Source: JBBQNY01 sp038255255
GTDB taxonomy: Bacteria; Pseudomonadota; Gammaproteobacteria; Xanthomonadales; Ahniellaceae
Assembly: GCA_038255255.1 (NCBI GenBank)
Contig: JBBSLL010000009.1
Coordinates: 1 to 64,000, forward strand
Direction: 5' to 3'
Length of the DNA: 64,000 nt
Both the position numbers and the translations under genes were made by a program. The notes under the pieces were generated by a model that searched no databases, was not told where the DNA came from, and worked only from the letters and a program-made list of their open reading frames with translations. Below, piece after piece: positions 8,269-16,746 of the stretch (within the stretch, counting starts at the first letter, position 1; each line of letters opens with the position of its first letter).

Positions 8269-9204
8269 ATGGGTGAGTCTCCCAATTCCGAAATCAAGGT
8301 CCGAAAGGGAGGCAGCGCCTGGGGGCAGGGGCGGCGCCTGCAGTTCATCGACTATCGCCTGCGCTGGGAGGGGCGAATCAACCGGACAGACCTGGTCGAC
8401 TACTTCGGGATTTCTGTGCCGCAAGCCTCTCTGGACATCGGCAGCTATGGCGCCCTGGCACCGGCAAATCTACGGTACGACCACAGCTCCAAGACCTATG
8501 TGGCTACCGAAGAATTTGACGCGGTGTTCCCGAGGAACGGCGCGCGACGGTATCTCGCCGAACTGCTCGCCGTTGAAACAGGCGTGGTCGAAGCCGATGC
8601 CATCTTCAGCTGCCATGGCCCGGACGTGTATGCGGTCTCCGCGCCGGCCAGAGCGCTTGATGAGCGGACGGTTGCCGGCCTCGTCAAAGCAATTCGCGAC
8701 CGCGGGGATGTGCAGATCGAGTACCAATCGATGAGTTCGGTAGAGCCCTCTCACCGCGTCATTTCGCCGCACGCACTAGGACATGACGGATTCCGTTGGC
8801 ACGTCAGGGCCTATTGCCACAATCGCAACCGTTTCAGTGACTTCGTGTTAGGAAGAATTCTGGACTTGGCCTCGGCCGGTCCGAGCGCTGTGGAGTCCAC
8901 CCGAGATGTCGAGTGGCACACCATCGTGCAGCTGGTGTTGACAACCAATCCTGACCTAGCGGAAGCCAAGCGCAAGGTGCTCGAACTCGACTACGGCATG
9001 ATTGATGGAGAAGTGATTCTCGAATGTCGCCAAGCCTCGCTCTTCTACACGTTGCGCCGACTGGGACTGGATAGGGCGAACGATCGAGACCCCGAATCAC
9101 AGCACATCGTGCTCAAGAACCGTGAAATGGTTGAACCCTACCTCTTACCTAGTGCATCTAGTGCATCGAATTCGTGGTCGTCGCTTGGATCGCGGCGCCG
9201 CTGA
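8269..9204 (+). CDS. WYL-domain transcriptional regulator, BrxR/CapW-like
   Basis: A 311-residue protein from ATG 8269; the in-frame TTG at 8239 lies in the operator and is rejected. The N-terminal winged helix (about residues 15-95) includes LRWEGRINRTDLVDYFGISV, very like the start of BrxR/CapW repressors. The WYL domain spans about 145-220, with GFRWHVRAYCHNRNRFSDF in place of the strict W-Y-L. A C-terminal WCX-like region follows. Known relatives repress BREX or CBASS operons until a phage-linked ligand or DNA signal relieves them. It is divergent from the MBL/E2-E1-JAB cluster with a palindrome between, so it is very probably the cluster's repressor. Confidence 0.88.
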   Translation: MGESPNSEIKVRKGGSAWGQGRRLQFIDYRLRWEGRINRTDLVDYFGISVPQASLDIGSYGALAPANLRYDHSSKTYVATEEFDAVFPRNGARRYLAELLAVETGVVEADAIFSCHGPDVYAVSAPARALDERTVAGLVKAIRDRGDVQIEYQSMSSVEPSHRVISPHALGHDGFRWHVRAYCHNRNRFSDFVLGRILDLASAGPSAVESTRDVEWHTIVQLVLTTNPDLAEAKRKVLELDYGMIDGEVILECRQASLFYTLRRLGLDRANDRDPESQHIVLKNREMVEPYLLPSASSASNSWSSLGSRRR

Positions 9205-9267
9205 TCGACGGGCTATCTCCTGCGGAACTGGTCGTTCAAGACAGGGGGGGCGAGGTTGCAGATCGGG

Positions 9268-10185
9268 TCAGCAGACTTTTACTCGGATATCTGGGATGAC
9301 CAGGTGTTCCGCAATCGGCGTGAGCTGGTCGAAGCGTGACGACTCGCTCGCGCACGCCTTGGTGTTCAGTGGAAGAGCCCGCACTGGTAGCAACTCTGTC
9401 GCCCGCGGGTTAGCGACTGGGTCGTAGTTCAGATGCTGCGCTACCACGTAGCCGGACTGAACGTCCGCGGTGGCGATGGCCAAGAGGGCAATGGGCTGCC
9501 GCTCCAATGCAGTGCCCCAGTTGAGAAAGTGCACTTGGCGATCGGTGTTGAAGTGCAGGCGCGGCCAATGCGCCTGCGCCAGTCCAACGGCTTCGTGGTG
9601 CTCCGACAGCGCGCGACACTGCGCCGCGAGTCGCGAGATGCGGTCGTACAGTACTTGCAGTCGCAGCCCGGCAACTTCACACATGCGTCGCATGGGTACC
9701 TTGTTGACCAGCAGCCGAAGTACCTCCTCGCTTGCCGTCGGCAATCGCAGTCGATGAGCAACTCGGCGCGATCCTGAGCAGGTGGACCCGCATGCGCGGC
9801 AACGCCACCGCGGCGACCCCGCGTTGGTTCGCCCGAACTGATGGTAGCGGTCTGGATGCGACGCGACTGCCACCCCCACATTCGCGCAGCCGACCGGTCG
9901 GCAGGCCGGCTGTTCCACCGATAGGGCGAAGCGAGCGAGCTCCTCGGCGATCGCGGCGTTATTGAGCATCGTGGTTACGGCGCCGCAGCGCCCGCATCGC
10001 ATGCCCTTGTTGCCCAAAGGCCCGTGACCCGAGCCGTGCCGGATGTACCCATGGATCTCCGCATCGGCGTCTCGGGCCGAGGCGCGCGGCGTGGGTGGAA
10101 TGCCGAAGTTATCGCATTTCGGGGTGCGGCACCCGTTGACGTCTATTCCGTCGACCGCAGGCGGGCACCCAGGCGTCCCACCCAT
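9268..10185 (-). pseudogene. Truncated zinc-ribbon transposase-like protein
   Basis: About 305 residues from ATG 10185. It carries Cys pairs of several zinc ribbons (CRTPKC, CGRC, CRACGS), then a helical segment (LLVNKVPMRRMCEVAGL) like the HTH of InsA-type transposases. A start of a DDE-like core follows: NTDRQVHFLNW and ATADVQSGYV. The reading frame stops at 9268 soon after, before the rest of a catalytic core could fit, and the WYL gene ends 63 bases away. I read this as an inactive transposase remnant at the right edge of the island. The exact IS family is not determined, and no terminal repeats were found. Confidence 0.55.
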
Positions 10186-10223
10186 TTCGTTCGTGCGCCT
10201 CGCCACGTATACCCCGAAAAGGC

Positions 10224-10247
10224 GGCGGCGCCCGTGTGGGCGCCGCC
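10224..10247 (-). terminator. Strong GC hairpin followed by CCTTTTC on the minus strand
   Basis: GGCGGCGCCC, loop GTGT, GGGCGCCGCC: a perfect 10-bp stem. On the minus strand it is followed by GCCTTTTCGG, a weak terminator-like T run. It lies just upstream of the transposase-like gene and may block read-through into it. The function is inferred from structure only. Confidence 0.4.
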
Positions 10248-10257
10248 GGAGGGGCAT

Positions 10258-10688
10258 TTCGACACATTTACTGAACGCCTAGCGACTGAAGAACGGTGGT
10301 TTCGACTCTGGAGGTCAAGAAAAAGTGGCTCGGGTGCAGAGGGTCGATGAACGACAGCCCTGGAGCTTGAACGAATGCCGCACTCTGCGGACATTGATGC
10401 ATCCGACACGACCGTAACCATGACAGTCGTCGCGCGGCAGGTAGCAATTGAAGTCATCTCGCGACTAAAACGCCACTGTCGATGTCACCAGGGGAATCGG
10501 TGCCGCCTCGAGTGCTGCCGTGAACAGCAAAAATGACTTTAGAGAACAAGGCGATACGCGGGAAGAGCGGACGGTGCCATCAATAAGCGTGCTCGACATC
10601 AAGATGAACCCAGTGTCGAGGCTACACAACGCGCTCAACCGGGACGCCCCGAGCGGCGGGCCGTTCGCCCGCTCGAAGTACCTGCGCT
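10258..10688. other. Gene-free stretch between the island and ung
   Basis: About 430 bases with no open frame having convincing composition or a ribosome site. A hairpin at 10650-10675 (CGAGCGG ... CCGCTCG) just after ung may be part of its terminator. No tRNA or attachment-site repeat was found. Confidence 0.4.
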
Positions 10689-11420
10689 CTAGGTCGGGCC
10701 CGCGGGCAGGCGCCAGTCGATGGGAGCGCTTCCGCAGCCGGCAAGATAGCGATTGGCGGCACCGAAATGCCCGCAGCCCATGAAGCCGCGATGCGCCGAC
10801 AGGGGCGACGGGTGCGGCGCGCGCAGGATGCAGTGCCGGGTGCGGTCGAGCAGGCGCCCTTTCGCCTGCGCGTACGCGCCCCACAGCATGAACACCAGAC
10901 CGTCCCGTGAGCCCGCCAGCCGCTCGATCACCGTGTCGGTGAAGAATTCCCAGCCCTTGCCCTGATGCGACCCCGGCCGGCCCGATTCCACCGTCAACAC
11001 GGAGTTGAGCAACAGCACACCCTGCGAGGCCCACGCCGAGAGGTTGCCGTGCGGCGGTCGCGCCACTCCGGTGTCGCGCTCCAGCTCAGTGAGAATGTTG
11101 ACCAGCGACGGCGGCGCCGGCACTCCCACTGGTACGGAGAAACTGAGCCCATGCGCCTGCCCCGCGCCGTGATACGGATCCTGTCCGAGGATCACCACTT
11201 TGACCAACTCGAAGGGCGTGGCGTCGAGCGCCGCAAAGATGCACTTGCCGGGCGGGTAAATCATGCGGCCGCGCGCTTTCTCCGCACGCAGGAATGCGCC
11301 GAGTTCCTGCATCGTCGGGTGTGCGAATACATCGCCGAGTGGCGCGAGCCAGGACGGGGAGAGCTGAACGGGATTCACCACACGCCCCGGCACGGTGCTG
11401 CCATCGGGGTTCGGCGCCAT
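10689..11420 (-). CDS. ung: Uracil-DNA glycosylase, family 1
   Basis: A 243-residue protein from ATG 11420; a GTG at 11426 is the alternative. It removes uracil from DNA in base-excision repair. The family 1 active-site motif GQDPYHGAGQAHGLSFSV is present with catalytic Asp. HPSPLSAHRGF is the DNA-minor-groove leucine loop with the catalytic His. Length and motif order are normal for bacterial UDG. It lies at the border between the accessory island and the core genes, on the same strand as the downstream-reading response regulator but without overlap, so it is probably transcribed on its own or after 11443-12276. Confidence 0.96.
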   Translation of the reverse strand: MAPNPDGSTVPGRVVNPVQLSPSWLAPLGDVFAHPTMQELGAFLRAEKARGRMIYPPGKCIFAALDATPFELVKVVILGQDPYHGAGQAHGLSFSVPVGVPAPPSLVNILTELERDTGVARPPHGNLSAWASQGVLLLNSVLTVESGRPGSHQGKGWEFFTDTVIERLAGSRDGLVFMLWGAYAQAKGRLLDRTRHCILRAPHPSPLSAHRGFMGCGHFGAANRYLAGCGSAPIDWRLPAGPT

Positions 11421-11442
11421 CGACACGACCGGAACGCCAGCG

Positions 11443-12276
11443 TCAGTGCAGCTTGTGGCGGCCGCGCGCGACCCGCAGCTGGAAGCTCAGCTTGGTGACG
11501 AGCAGGCGTTCCTCGACCGGCTTGTGCACCAGGTCGTTGGCACCCGCGCGCAGCAGCGCCGACTGGTTGCTCAGGTTGTCGTCGGCGGTCATCACCAGCA
11601 CCGGCAGGTCGCCGCGACGGTAGCCGTACTCGCCGCGCAGCTTGTCGAGCAGGTCGCGGCCGTTCTCGTTGTCCTTCAGGTACACATCGGTCAGCACGAT
11701 GTCCGCGACTTCGCGGTTCTCCGCGCGCGCCGCATCGATCAGCACCACGGCATCCTTGACGCTGGTGACGTGCTGCACGATGAAGCCGTATTTTTCCAGC
11801 ATGCGGCGGGTTGCCATCGCCACCACGCGACTGTCCTCGACGTACAGGACCTTGCCCTCGGCCGACTCCACCGGTGCCACGTAGCCCGAGATGAACTCCG
11901 CGAGCGCCCGGAAGCCGAGGCCCTTGTCGAAATAATCCGTGACGTCGTCGGTCATGCCCGCGGACTCGAGACGCTCCTGCACGTTGCCGGAGATGACGAC
12001 GATCGGGATGTAGGCCTGTGGCGAATTCTCGCGCACGTGTTTGGCGAATGCGATGCCGTCCATGTCGGGCAGGTCGAGCGCGGTGGTGATGAGATCGACG
12101 ATGCCTTCCTCGAGCGCACGCGCGGCGGCGGCGCCGGTGTCGCAGGACATGACCACTGCGCTCGGCAACTGCTGGCGCAGCACCTGTTCGATCATCATCC
12201 GCGTGACCTTGGAACCATCGACCACGAGCACGCGCGGCGCGTCGGATGCGATGTGGCGGGTGATCTGGTCGTCCAT
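11443..12276 (-). CDS. Response regulator with two receiver domains
   Basis: A 277-residue protein starting MDDQITRH at ATG 12276, with GAGG about 8 bases upstream. The longer open frame to 12414 lacks support. Two CheY-like receiver domains are joined directly. The first (about 14-130) has VLVVDGSK and the acceptor region ALDLPDMDG. The second (about 140-265) has VLYVEDSR and LTDVYLKD, ending with KPVEERLL. There is no DNA-binding, GGDEF or other output domain, so signalling probably passes by protein contacts or phosphotransfer. No histidine kinase is nearby. It lies between ftsX and ung on the same strand. Confidence 0.85.
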   Translation of the reverse strand: MDDQITRHIASDAPRVLVVDGSKVTRMMIEQVLRQQLPSAVVMSCDTGAAAARALEEGIVDLITTALDLPDMDGIAFAKHVRENSPQAYIPIVVISGNVQERLESAGMTDDVTDYFDKGLGFRALAEFISGYVAPVESAEGKVLYVEDSRVVAMATRRMLEKYGFIVQHVTSVKDAVVLIDAARAENREVADIVLTDVYLKDNENGRDLLDKLRGEYGYRRGDLPVLVMTADDNLSNQSALLRAGANDLVHKPVEERLLVTKLSFQLRVARGRHKLH

Positions 12277-12361
12277 CCCGTGCCTCGTGCAGAACGTATC
12301 GAATCGACGGTCCAACAAGCCCGCGGCACCACGGTTTCCCGTTGTACTGTCGTGGAATCGG

Positions 12362-13360
12362 CTACCGGGGTCGGCCCCGTGCGAGCCAGCTCCCACAGGC
12401 GGCCCAAGCGCCAAGCCAGCCTAACATGGCGCCCCCGGCCAGCGTCGCCGCCGCCAGTGGCAGGGACACGCCTCGTAAAGCGAAACCCTCCGCGTAATTC
12501 GCGGCGAGTGCGAGCGCGGGTTCACGCACCAGCCACAGCACGGTGAACGCGGCGATGAGCGCCACCAGCCCTGCCGCGAGCCCATACCAGAGCCCCGCAT
12601 AGAGAAAGGGTCGGCGCACGAAACCATCCGTGCCGCCGAGCAGTTGCACAACCGCGATCTCGTTCGCGCGCGCCGCGACGTCGAGGCGGATGGTGTTGCC
12701 CACCACCAGCAGCGCCGCGAGTGCGAACAGCACTCCCGCGAGCAGGACCAGTCGCCGCGCCAGCGCCAGCACGCGATCCAGGCGGTCACGCCAGGCCAGG
12801 TCGTACTGCACGAACTCAACGCGCTCGTTCGAATCGAGCTTGCGCGCCAACGCGCGGACTGCCCCCGCGTCGAGATCCGAGCGCGGTGTCACCAGCAGTA
12901 CGTGGGGCAGCGGATTGTCATCGAGCAGTGTCGCCGCGCCGGCGAAGCCATCCAGTGATCGGAGTTCGTCCAGCGCGTCGGCCGGTGTGCGTATCCGCAC
13001 GTCCTGCACGCCGCTGATGGACCGCACCTCATCGCGTGCCTCTTGCACGTCGGCATCAGCGAGGCGCGGCGCCAGGAACACCGACATCTCGCGTGCGTCG
13101 CGCAGCCCGCTGCCAAAACCCTCGAGATTACGCAGCAGCACCTGCAGCAGCAGCGGCAACAACAGCGCGAGGCCCATCACCGCCACGGTCAGCAGCGTCG
13201 CGCGACGCCGGCGCCAGAGATAGCCGAGGCTCGAGAACATCCCGTACAGATGCTGCTCGCGCCAGGCGGTGAACGAGAATCCGCGCGTGAAGCGCGCCGC
13301 ACCGGCAACACGCGGCGTCTTATGCTTCGGTGCCGGCCCCTGCGGCGCGGGCTTGCTCAC
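12362..13360 (-). CDS. ftsX: Cell division protein FtsX, ABC-type membrane subunit
   Basis: A 332-residue protein with GTG start at 13360 overlapping the ftsE stop. The N-terminal cytoplasmic part of about 45 residues is basic. The first helix lies at about 53-73 (LLTVAVMGLALLLPLLLQVL). A periplasmic domain of about 90 residues follows, then three C-terminal helices. This is the FtsX layout. FtsEX couples ATP hydrolysis to activation of septal peptidoglycan hydrolases at the divisome. It is coupled to ftsE, as in most bacteria. Confidence 0.93.
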   Translation of the reverse strand: MSKPAPQGPAPKHKTPRVAGAARFTRGFSFTAWREQHLYGMFSSLGYLWRRRRATLLTVAVMGLALLLPLLLQVLLRNLEGFGSGLRDAREMSVFLAPRLADADVQEARDEVRSISGVQDVRIRTPADALDELRSLDGFAGAATLLDDNPLPHVLLVTPRSDLDAGAVRALARKLDSNERVEFVQYDLAWRDRLDRVLALARRLVLLAGVLFALAALLVVGNTIRLDVAARANEIAVVQLLGGTDGFVRRPFLYAGLWYGLAAGLVALIAAFTVLWLVREPALALAANYAEGFALRGVSLPLAAATLAGGAMLGWLGAWAACGSWLARGRPR

Positions 13361-14037
13361 CGTGCGCGCTCCGGCCGGTAGTCGTCGATCAGCGTGCCGT
13401 GATCGAGCACCAGCACGCGGCGCCGCATGCGCTGGATCAGGTGCAGGTCGTGGCTGGCGATGAGGATCGTGGTGCCGGTCTGCGACAGCGCGCCGAACAG
13501 GTTGAAGATCTCGACCGAGAGCTGCGGGTCGAGGTTGCCGGTCGGTTCGTCGGCGAGGATGAGCTCGGGTTTGGCGACGATCGCGCGTGCGATGCCGACG
13601 CGCTGCTGCTCGCCGCCCGACAGCGCGAGCGGTTGCGATCGGGCCCGTTCCAGCAGCCCCACGCGATCGAGCGCCGCGCGCACGCGCCCCTCGATCTCGG
13701 CGCGCCGGGTACCCGCGATCACCAGCGGCAAGGCGACGTTGTCGAACACGGTGCGGTCGAGCAGCAGGCGATGGTCCTGGAACACCAGTCCAAGGCGTCG
13801 CCGCAACGCCGGCACGCCGCGCGAGCGAACCTTGCCGAGGTCGGTGCCGCCGAGCGTGATGGTGCCGCGCGTGGCGCGCTCCTCGAGCGCCATCAATCGC
13901 AGCAGGGTGCTTTTGCCGGCGCCCGAATGGCCGGTGACGAACAGCATCTCGCCCGCATCGATCGAGAACGTCACGTCGCGTAGGGCGGGTCTAGACCCGC
14001 CACCGTGATCCTTGCTCACCCGCTCGAACGCGATCAC
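13357..14037 (-). CDS. ftsE: Cell division ATP-binding protein FtsE
   Basis: A 226-residue ABC ATPase from GTG 14037, which overlaps the gspF TGA as GTGA. Walker A is GHSGAGKST, the Q-loop VFQDH, the signature LSGGEQQR, Walker B LILADEPT and the H-loop SHD. The segment GHSGAGKSTLLRLMALEERA and the phrase FQDHRLLLDRTVFDNVALPL are typical of FtsE rather than other ABC proteins. It partners FtsX next door. Near the N-terminus, codons for GGSRPALR come from a GTAG-type palindrome (13980-14001). Fusion of the ftsEX operon to gspF by overlapping codons is unusual. Confidence 0.94.
   Translation of the reverse strand: MIAFERVSKDHGGGSRPALRDVTFSIDAGEMLFVTGHSGAGKSTLLRLMALEERATRGTITLGGTDLGKVRSRGVPALRRRLGLVFQDHRLLLDRTVFDNVALPLVIAGTRRAEIEGRVRAALDRVGLLERARSQPLALSGGEQQRVGIARAIVAKPELILADEPTGNLDPQLSVEIFNLFGALSQTGTTILIASHDLHLIQRMRRRVLVLDHGTLIDDYRPERAR
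13980..14001 (-). repeat. GTAG-type palindrome inside ftsE
   Basis: GTAGGGCGGGTCTAGACCCGCC has the same GTAG head and 7-8-bp palindrome as the intergenic repeats at 25629, 28236, 30140 and 63183. It lies within the ftsE reading frame, keeps the frame, and falls in a loop between VSKDHG and ALRDVTF. Confidence 0.55.
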
Positions 14038-15242
14038 GCGATCAGCGAGTTGAGCTGGAAGATCGGCATCAGGATCGCGAGCACGATGAGCAACACCATC
14101 ACACCGACGCCGAGAATGATCGCCGGGCCGAGCACCGCGCTCAGCGTAGACAGCATGGCCTCGACCTCGCGCGTCTGCGCGCGCGCCGCCTGCTCCAGCA
14201 TCTCGTCGAGCTTGCCGGTGCGCTCCCCGCTTGCGATGAGCCGCACTGTAACCGGCGGAAACTGCCCGCTGTCGGCCAGCGCGCGCGCGAACCCGCCACC
14301 CTCGCGTACGCGCGCCGCAGCCTGGCGCAGCGCCGCCTGCATCGGCAGGTTGCGCACCGTTGGCGTCGCCAGGCGCAACGCGTCCAGCACCGGCACGCCG
14401 CTTGCCGTCAGCATCGCCAGCGTGCGCGTCATGCGCGCGGTGTCCGCGCCGCGCAGAAGCTTCCCCACGAGAGGCAAACCGAGGCGCCATGCGTGCCAGC
14501 GTGCGCGCGTCGCCGGATTGCGCATCGCCCAGCGGATCGCGAACACTGAGGCTATCAACACCAGCGCGATCAACCATCCCCAGTCGAGGATCAGCGCCGA
14601 ACTCCCGATCAGCAGGCGCGTGAGCAACGGCAGCTCCTGCTGCATGTTCTCGAATACGCCGACGACCTTCGGCACCACCCAGGTCAGCAGTCCCGTGACG
14701 ATGAGCAGCGACACGATGGTCAGCAGCACGGGATACGCCAGCGCGGCCCACACCTGCCGCGACAGGGCCTCGCGGCTCTCGGCGTGGTCCGCGAGTTTCT
14801 CGAGCACGCTGTCGAGGTGCCCGGACTGCTCGCCTGCCGCCACCGAGGCGCGAAACATTTCCGGGAAGCTGTCGGGGAATTCGCCGAGCGCGGCGGCCAG
14901 CGTCCGGCCTTCCAGCACGCGTGCGCGAACACTCGAGACGATCGCGCGCACGCGCGGTTCGTCGTTCTGTTCGGCGAGCGCGGAAAGCGCCTCGTCGATG
15001 GGCAGTCCCGCGCCGATCAGCGTCGCCAGTTGTCGCGCCAGCGTGGCCAGTTGCGACGGCGAAAGGCCACGATGGAGCGAAAACGATCCCCGCGCGCTCG
15101 CTTCGGACACCGCCGACACATCGAGCGGCGCGAGTCCGCGCTCGCGCAGCAGCGCACGCGCCGCGCGCGGCGTGTCGGCCTCGAGCACGCCACGCTGCAT
15201 GGCGCCGTCCCGGTCGAGCGCTTCAAAGGAAAAGGCAGGCAT
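14034..15242 (-). CDS. gspF: Type II secretion inner-membrane platform protein GspF
   Basis: A 402-residue protein from ATG 15242. It has the GspF/PilC layout: two cytoplasmic helical T2SSF domains (about 65-190 and 265-390), each followed by hydrophobic helices (about 165-190, 215-240 and 370-395). Motifs such as LATLIGAGLPIDEALSALAE and LASGVPVLDALRLA are typical. It forms the inner-membrane platform that couples the GspE ATPase to pseudopilus growth. It is separated from gspE by a divergent TonB-domain gene and translationally coupled to ftsE downstream. Confidence 0.93.
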   Translation of the reverse strand: MPAFSFEALDRDGAMQRGVLEADTPRAARALLRERGLAPLDVSAVSEASARGSFSLHRGLSPSQLATLARQLATLIGAGLPIDEALSALAEQNDEPRVRAIVSSVRARVLEGRTLAAALGEFPDSFPEMFRASVAAGEQSGHLDSVLEKLADHAESREALSRQVWAALAYPVLLTIVSLLIVTGLLTWVVPKVVGVFENMQQELPLLTRLLIGSSALILDWGWLIALVLIASVFAIRWAMRNPATRARWHAWRLGLPLVGKLLRGADTARMTRTLAMLTASGVPVLDALRLATPTVRNLPMQAALRQAAARVREGGGFARALADSGQFPPVTVRLIASGERTGKLDEMLEQAARAQTREVEAMLSTLSAVLGPAIILGVGVMVLLIVLAILMPIFQLNSLIA

Positions 15243-15437
15243 GGGCAAAGCTTAGCGGTGCCGTGACGATGTGGCGTACGAACCCGGCTTAACGGCCGCC
15301 GCAGCCGCCACACAATGGGCCGGCCCCTGCTGATCGATTTGTATCCCGTTTGGCGCGTAGTCTGTGAGTGGCTGGGCATTGCGCCGACCGCCGCCCCGAA
15401 GCGTCCAACTTATTCGAGATCAATCGTGAGGAGTTCC

Positions 15438-16670
15438 ATGCAAAGCCGTCTCAACCCATTCGCCACCCAACTGATCGCATGCACGTTGCTCGCAGCGGCG
15501 CCGTCACTGCAGGCCGCCGCAGCTACGCCTGTCGAGGCCGCGGCGGCCACCCAGGACCAGAGCCGCAGCGTGCCCTCCGATGGGCAGGGCAAGGCGACAC
15601 TCCCGGCATTGCCGATGCTCGCGCCGGCGCCGCCATACGGCGATCGGGACCGGGCGGCGCGGCAACCCTCGATGCAGGAACTCGGACTCAAGGTGAACAT
15701 GGAACTCGCCCCGCTCCGCGCGCGCGCGAACGCAAGAGCGGACGCCCGACTGCACGCACTGGTCGGCCAAATGGAGCACCTGTCCGGCGAGCGCGCTGCC
15801 GGAGAGGAGCGTTACCAGCATGCGGTGAAAGCCGCCGGAAAGAACGCGGAGAAGTTGCGGCACGTGCTGTGGAGCCGCGGCTGGGCGCGGCTCTATTCGG
15901 GCGACAACGAGGGCGCGCTGCTCGACTGGCGTGATGCCGCGAAACTCCACGGCGGCAAGCCCGAGTGGTATCCGCACACGCTCGCGCTCGCCTACTGGCG
16001 CGCCGGCCAGCGTTCGGTCGGCATGCAGTGGTTCGAGGCGTCGGAGATCTCGAGGCGTCCCGACGGCGCTGAAAGACTGCCTCACCTGGGTTTGCCGATG
16101 ATCGCGCAGAGCCTCATCGGCGATATGTTCAGCGTGCGCGCCTTGCGCGCGAATCCCGCCACTGCACGCCTGCCGGCCGGCTCCCCAATTCTCCAGCGGC
16201 AGGCGTACATCGCGCGCCCGCCGCCGAAGTACCCTGCCAGCGCGATAGCCAGTCGCCGTCAAGGCCGAGTCATGGCTTTCGCCTGCATCAATTCCCGCGG
16301 TGAGGTCAGCACAACGCAGATCACGGAGTCGAGCGGTCACGCGGACCTGGACCAAGCGGCCACTGACGCGATTGCACAATGGCAGTTCAGGCCCCTCATC
16401 TGCGGGGGCAAGCCGCGCGACTCGTGGGTCGGAGTACCGGTCGCCTTCGCGGTGGTGCAGGGAGGCGGACGGTTTCCCCCGCGATTGCCGCGCAAGCCGG
16501 ACGCGGACGAGGCGGAGCGCGCGCGATGCGAGAGCGAGGTGGGACTCGATCCCGAAGGGTTCACCGCGGTCGTCCCGGAATGCTGGACGCACATCACGTG
16601 CAGCGCAAACGCGGTATGGAAGCCTGAGGCTTGCAAGGTTTCGGAGAACTCGGCGGCTGCGGCGCCGTAG
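15438..16670 (+). CDS. Exported protein with a C-terminal TonB domain
   Basis: A 410-residue protein from ATG 15438, with GAGGAG 5 bases upstream. A signal peptide covers about residues 1-30 (LIACTLLAAAPSLQAAA). The middle is alanine-rich with helical, TPR-like stretches (SGDNEGALLDWRDAAKLHGG). Residues about 255-345 form a TonB C-terminal domain: PPPKYPASAIASRRQGRVM, then ESSGHADLDQAATDAIAQWQF. Unlike true TonB there is no obvious membrane anchor plus proline spacer, so it may be a periplasmic TonB-like partner rather than an energy transducer. Four Cys near the C-terminus could form disulfides. It is opposite in strand to its gsp neighbours. Confidence 0.72.
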   Translation: MQSRLNPFATQLIACTLLAAAPSLQAAAATPVEAAAATQDQSRSVPSDGQGKATLPALPMLAPAPPYGDRDRAARQPSMQELGLKVNMELAPLRARANARADARLHALVGQMEHLSGERAAGEERYQHAVKAAGKNAEKLRHVLWSRGWARLYSGDNEGALLDWRDAAKLHGGKPEWYPHTLALAYWRAGQRSVGMQWFEASEISRRPDGAERLPHLGLPMIAQSLIGDMFSVRALRANPATARLPAGSPILQRQAYIARPPPKYPASAIASRRQGRVMAFACINSRGEVSTTQITESSGHADLDQAATDAIAQWQFRPLICGGKPRDSWVGVPVAFAVVQGGGRFPPRLPRKPDADEAERARCESEVGLDPEGFTAVVPECWTHITCSANAVWKPEACKVSENSAAAAP

Positions 16671-16746
16671 CTGGCCGGTCTGGAGGAGTTGCACAGGAGG
16701 CTGCGAGGCGGTCGGCGCGGACCGCAAACACGGGACGAATTCGCAG

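Noticed and set aside
8181..8348. Longer start for the first MBL gene
   Set aside because: It would cross the palindrome and both promoters; ATG 8180 has a proper ribosome site.
10258..10688. Small open frames and an attachment-site search beside ung
   Set aside because: No tRNA, direct repeat or convincing coding pattern was found.
11395..12546. Plus-strand open frame across the double-receiver gene
   Set aside because: Antisense to well-supported receiver domains and ftsX; no ribosome site or family match.
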